Shown in pieces: positions 43,301 through 44,101 of a DNA stretch of 44,101 nucleotides. The notes under the pieces are model-generated. The model was not told where the DNA came from. It was given only the letters and a program-made list of their open reading frames with translations, and did not search any database. The stretch spans positions 12,647,268-12,691,368 of the forward strand of contig NC_049987.1 of the NCBI RefSeq assembly GCF_000003815.2, in the 5' to 3' direction. Within the stretch, counting starts at the first letter, position 1. Each line of letters begins with the position of its first letter. A program made the translations under genes and the position numbers. The stretch comes from Branchiostoma floridae. Taxonomy: Eukaryota; Chordata; Leptocardii; Amphioxiformes; Branchiostomatidae.

Positions 43301-44101
43301 TTTGATAAAAAAAGGGGTGATTATAATATGCTAAAAACTACTTGTTAACAGTGGCAGGTAAAGGGAAAAGTAGGTCTTGGTAATTTAAAAGAAATACATT
43401 TTGCATCTAAACAAAACAGGTCCTCTTACTTGTGAGTTTTGCAATGCGCTCCCAGTGACGGTTCATCATGGCCTTGTTAGCCATCATCTCCAGCAGAGGA
43501 CAAGTTTCACTGAAGTCGTCAATTCTCTTCTTCAGGTCCAGGAAAGCATCCCATTCCTTCAGAGCCTTGGGGAGCTTACGGCATCTGAAGGTGTGAATGA
43601 AATCAAATGAGTACAAAGTGATGTATTAAGTGATGTATCAACTGTTAAACGTTGGCTTAGAATTTTATCTATCTACATTTTCATGTATTGCAAATCTTTA
43701 TGATCCTAACCACAAGTCTTTATTTTGACATTTCAACAAATGTATTGTTGAATATATCAGTCTTCCATGACTTTGATATCAAACAACTGTTTCACACCAT
43801 CCTTACACCTTCCGCGGGAAGGCCATAGGGCCTGGATGTCGAGAGCATCGAGAAAAGTAAGTTTTATTGTTGTCTAAGATAGACATGTTAGTTTCCTAAC
43901 CATTGTTTATGAACTGTGATTGTGATAGATATGTGCCAGAGTGCTGTTGTTAGTTTGTGAGCATGACCATGAGATGTATGTACTGTTGTACATTCATTGG
44001 AAACCCACAGCTTATATTTCAGCACCACGGAGAAAACCCTGTGTATGCTACTTACTCCCTCTCCAGCCTTTCGCAGACATGTGAGCAAGTGCAACAGTGA
44101 T
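16362..44101 (-). CDS. DNAH5: Axonemal outer-arm dynein heavy chain, DNAH5/DNAH8 type (5' part outside window)
   Basis: This is a motor subunit of the ciliary outer dynein arm; it hydrolyses ATP to slide doublet microtubules. I placed 53 exons with GT-AG sites and continuous phase, about 2,850 codons, ending in a TAG at 16362-16364 after [11 protein letters not shown]. Vertebrate DNAH5 has about 4,600 residues, so the tail (some 1,400 residues) lies beyond 44101 and about 300 residues are lost in the gap at 31251-31350. P-loops are [13 protein letters not shown] (AAA1), GPSGTGKT (AAA2) and GEQGTAKT (AAA3). Blocks such as [21 protein letters not shown]-like [13 protein letters not shown] and [15 protein letters not shown] match the DNAH5/DNAH8 branch. 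Invertebrates usually have one gene for this pair, so the symbol names the group. Exons are given in the block entries that follow. Confidence 0.95.
17954..18075. mobile_element. Small foldback element in a dynein intron
   Basis: Nested inverted repeats. The inner arms are CCAATCTTTATTCTCAC and GTGAGAATAAAGAATTGG, with the centre near GACCAACGTCGG. The outer arms are CTGTAGCAACTGCACT and AGTGCAGTTACGTCTGCAG. It has no coding capacity. It lies between exons 18148-18360 and 17752-17880 and fits a short MITE. Confidence 0.65.
21214..21367 (-). mobile_element. tRNA-derived SINE
   Basis: Read on the minus strand from 21367, a tRNA-like head has GGGTTGGTGTGGTGCAACTGG, then an A-box-like TGGTAGAGCGTGTGGC and a B-box-like AGTTCGATACCC, followed by a non-tRNA body (ATCGGAAAAGGCACTTGACA). 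The arms do not fold into a clean cloverleaf and the body continues, so it is a SINE head and not a working tRNA gene. It lies in a dynein intron on the same strand as the gene, 68 bases from the donor of exon 21435-21582. Confidence 0.75.
22678..22945 (-). mobile_element. 5S rRNA-derived SINE with (ATTT)n tail
   Basis: On the minus strand the head (about 22838-22936) carries the 3' half of 5S rRNA: TTCTCGGAAGTTAAGCAATG, AGTACTTGGATGGGAGGCC and ATGACCAGATGCTGTA, close to the internal promoter region of animal 5S genes. A body of about 100 bases without known origin follows, and the element ends in repeated ATTT at 22678-22693. This is the structure of the SINE3 class, in which a 5S head drives RNA polymerase III transcription. 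It is inserted in a dynein intron in sense orientation, only about 15 bases from the donor of exon 22959-23111. Confidence 0.85.
25451..25523. repeat. 43-bp direct duplication in a dynein intron
   Basis: GAGATTCTTTTTTTCATGTC and the following TCTTTCATTC occur at 25451 and again at 25494. It is a recent local duplication close to the donor of exon 25549-25704, without an evident role. Confidence 0.85.
25901..26732 (+). mobile_element. 5'-truncated CR1-like non-LTR retrotransposon, antisense in a dynein intron
   Basis: An open frame on the plus strand (from about 25905 to the TAG at 26445-26447, broken by the N run) encodes the end of a reverse transcriptase: [45 protein letters not shown], and after the gap [16 protein letters not shown]. 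These are the post-catalytic blocks of CR1/Jockey-group elements. The catalytic FADD region is absent because the copy is cut at its 5' side. The 3' end is a short hexamer run (AATCTG repeated, 26711-26732) after an AATAAA, as is usual for such elements. It cannot move by itself. Confidence 0.85.
26117..26216. other. Assembly gap (100 N) inside the retrotransposon
   Basis: Run of exactly 100 N interrupting the reverse transcriptase fragment; repeat copies elsewhere in the genome probably stopped the assembler. Confidence 0.98.
28511..28616. other. Assembly gap (106 N) inside a dynein exon
   Basis: The N run removes the 3' part of the exon that ends at 28720, about 30 residues of the microtubule-binding tip by comparison with vertebrate DNAH5, together with its donor site. 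Confidence 0.95.
28695..28703 (-). other. DNAH5: Apparent one-base deletion in a dynein exon
   Basis: On the minus strand the exon reads TVRKLG and then, one frame over, [11 protein letters not shown]. The family sequence here is KLGKPPHLIM: a single A is missing from the Lys codon between GGT and CCT. The break lies about 80 bases from an N run, so a base error at a contig end is the likely cause. Confidence 0.85.
31251..31350. other. Assembly gap (100 N) hiding the AAA4 exons
   Basis: The exon at 31351-31443 ends in this gap, and the next recognisable dynein residues ([13 protein letters not shown], exon 30640-30856) correspond to a point some 300 residues later in the family. The 400 bases between gap and exon hold no dynein sequence. 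The true gap is therefore far longer than 100 bases. Confidence 0.9.
31351..34658 (-). other. DNAH5: Dynein exons for AAA3, running into a gap
   Basis: Exons in transcript order: 34488-34658, 33937-34070, 32837-32996, 32176-32317, 31678-31806 and 31351-31443 (cut by the gap). Walker A is [12 protein letters not shown] (32837-32996) and Walker B is [19 protein letters not shown] (31678-31806). The last exon reads [19 protein letters not shown] and then falls out of frame twice before the N run: family comparison expects PGGGRNDIP and RLKR, but one base is missing in the G run near 31379-31384 and one in the A run near 31358-31360. Confidence 0.9.
32421..32776. repeat. Degenerate tandem repeat (about 50 bp) in a dynein intron
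   Basis: About seven imperfect copies of a unit with ACATACCTGTCC, CTGGTGCTGAACACCATTCA and CACACAGGTAA. Copies of the same unit are found in other introns of this gene (31631-31677, 37339-37400, 37553-37600, 40489-40830). On the dynein sense strand each unit contains GGACAG|GTATGT or a near variant, which looks like a 5' splice site. Confidence 0.8.
36591..36661. repeat. Imperfect hairpin in a dynein intron
   Basis: GTGAACATAAAACC ... TGTGAACATTTCTTG folds onto CAAGAAATATTCACA ... GGTTTTATGTCC around a loop of five bases (TAAAT). The stem has about 24 pairs with one internal bulge. The size is like that of a microRNA precursor, but a tiny foldback element is as likely. Confidence 0.55.
37339..37600. 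repeat. Further copies of the intronic repeat of about 50 bp
   Basis: Copies at 37339-37400 (GCTGAACACCATCTACACAC then AACATACCTGTCC) and 37553-37600 (AACATACCTGTCCTTGGTGC then CACACAGGTAAGC), in the intron between exons 37632-37826 and 36948-37190. They match the units at 32421-32776. Confidence 0.75.
39400..44101 (-). other. DNAH5: Dynein exons for the linker region before AAA1
   Basis: Exons in transcript order: 44056-44101 (cut by the window edge), 43430-43584, 43042-43127, 42560-42759, 41569-41722, 40891-41087, 40293-40449, 39856-40035 and 39400-39624. Landmarks are [105 protein letters not shown] and [14 protein letters not shown]. These belong to the linker (helical domain 2) that swings over the AAA ring. 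Frame of the edge exon is set only by its 3' phase, so its residues are less certain. Confidence 0.9.
40489..40830. repeat. Diverged array of the intronic repeat
   Basis: About seven units built on TTTGTCCTTGGTGCTGAA(C/T)A, GCATTCACACAAG and GAAACAG, in the intron between exons 40891-41087 and 40293-40449. The core TGTCCTTGGTGCTGAACA(C/G)CATTCACACA is shared with the arrays at 32421 and 37553. Here the splice-donor-like part is mostly lost. Confidence 0.75.

Noticed and set aside
1-44101. CRISPR arrays, operons, prophage or other bacterial systems
   Set aside because: The window is spliced animal DNA; the tandem repeats lack the short-repeat and unique-spacer pattern of CRISPR.

Overview
The window is animal nuclear DNA: long intron-rich genes with GT-AG splice sites, dense small repeats, SINE-like elements and a non-LTR retrotransposon remnant. 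A deuterostome invertebrate, most likely an amphioxus-like chordate, is my best guess from gene structure and repeat style; nothing in the window proves the species. Four runs of N (1261-1360, 26117-26216, 28511-28616, 31251-31350) mark assembly gaps.

Layout. Positions 1-2000 hold a tandem satellite with a 400-bp higher-order unit and embedded palindromes. Positions 2000-6000 are mostly non-coding, with a 46-bp minisatellite at 2481-2756. A small unrecognised gene starts at 6667 and runs on the minus strand. It sits head to head, 413 bp away, with a complete pyruvate dehydrogenase E1-alpha gene (PDHA1 type) on the plus strand (7081-14507, 390 residues). From about 16362 to the right edge the minus strand carries the 3' two thirds of an outer-arm axonemal dynein heavy chain (DNAH5/DNAH8 type). 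I placed 53 exons by hand from frame continuity and splice sites; together they hold about 2,850 codons. PDHA and the dynein are convergent.

Main discovery. The PDHA gene has three tandem copies of one 68-nt exon (12355-12422, 12805-12872, 13130-13197). Each has its own splice sites and the same phase, and each encodes the regulatory phosphorylation loop of E1-alpha ([10 protein letters not shown] type). The lengths mean that only one copy can be used per mRNA if frame is kept. The copies differ mostly at synonymous sites, but they change exactly the regulated loop: copy a gives Thr instead of Ser at phosphosite 2, and copy b gives Ser instead of the first His next to phosphosite 1. A long UCUC-rich pyrimidine tract precedes copy b. 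This looks like a splicing switch for PDH kinase control. I know of no description of it.

The dynein gene is ordinary in its coding part: P-loops of AAA1, AAA2 and AAA3, stalk, AAA5-6 and C-terminus. It loses the AAA4 P-loop region into an undersized N gap and shows apparent one-base frame breaks close to two gaps. Its introns hold a 5S-rRNA-derived SINE, a tRNA-derived SINE, a CR1-like retrotransposon remnant, small foldback elements and a degenerate repeat of about 50 bp that recurs in several introns of this one gene.
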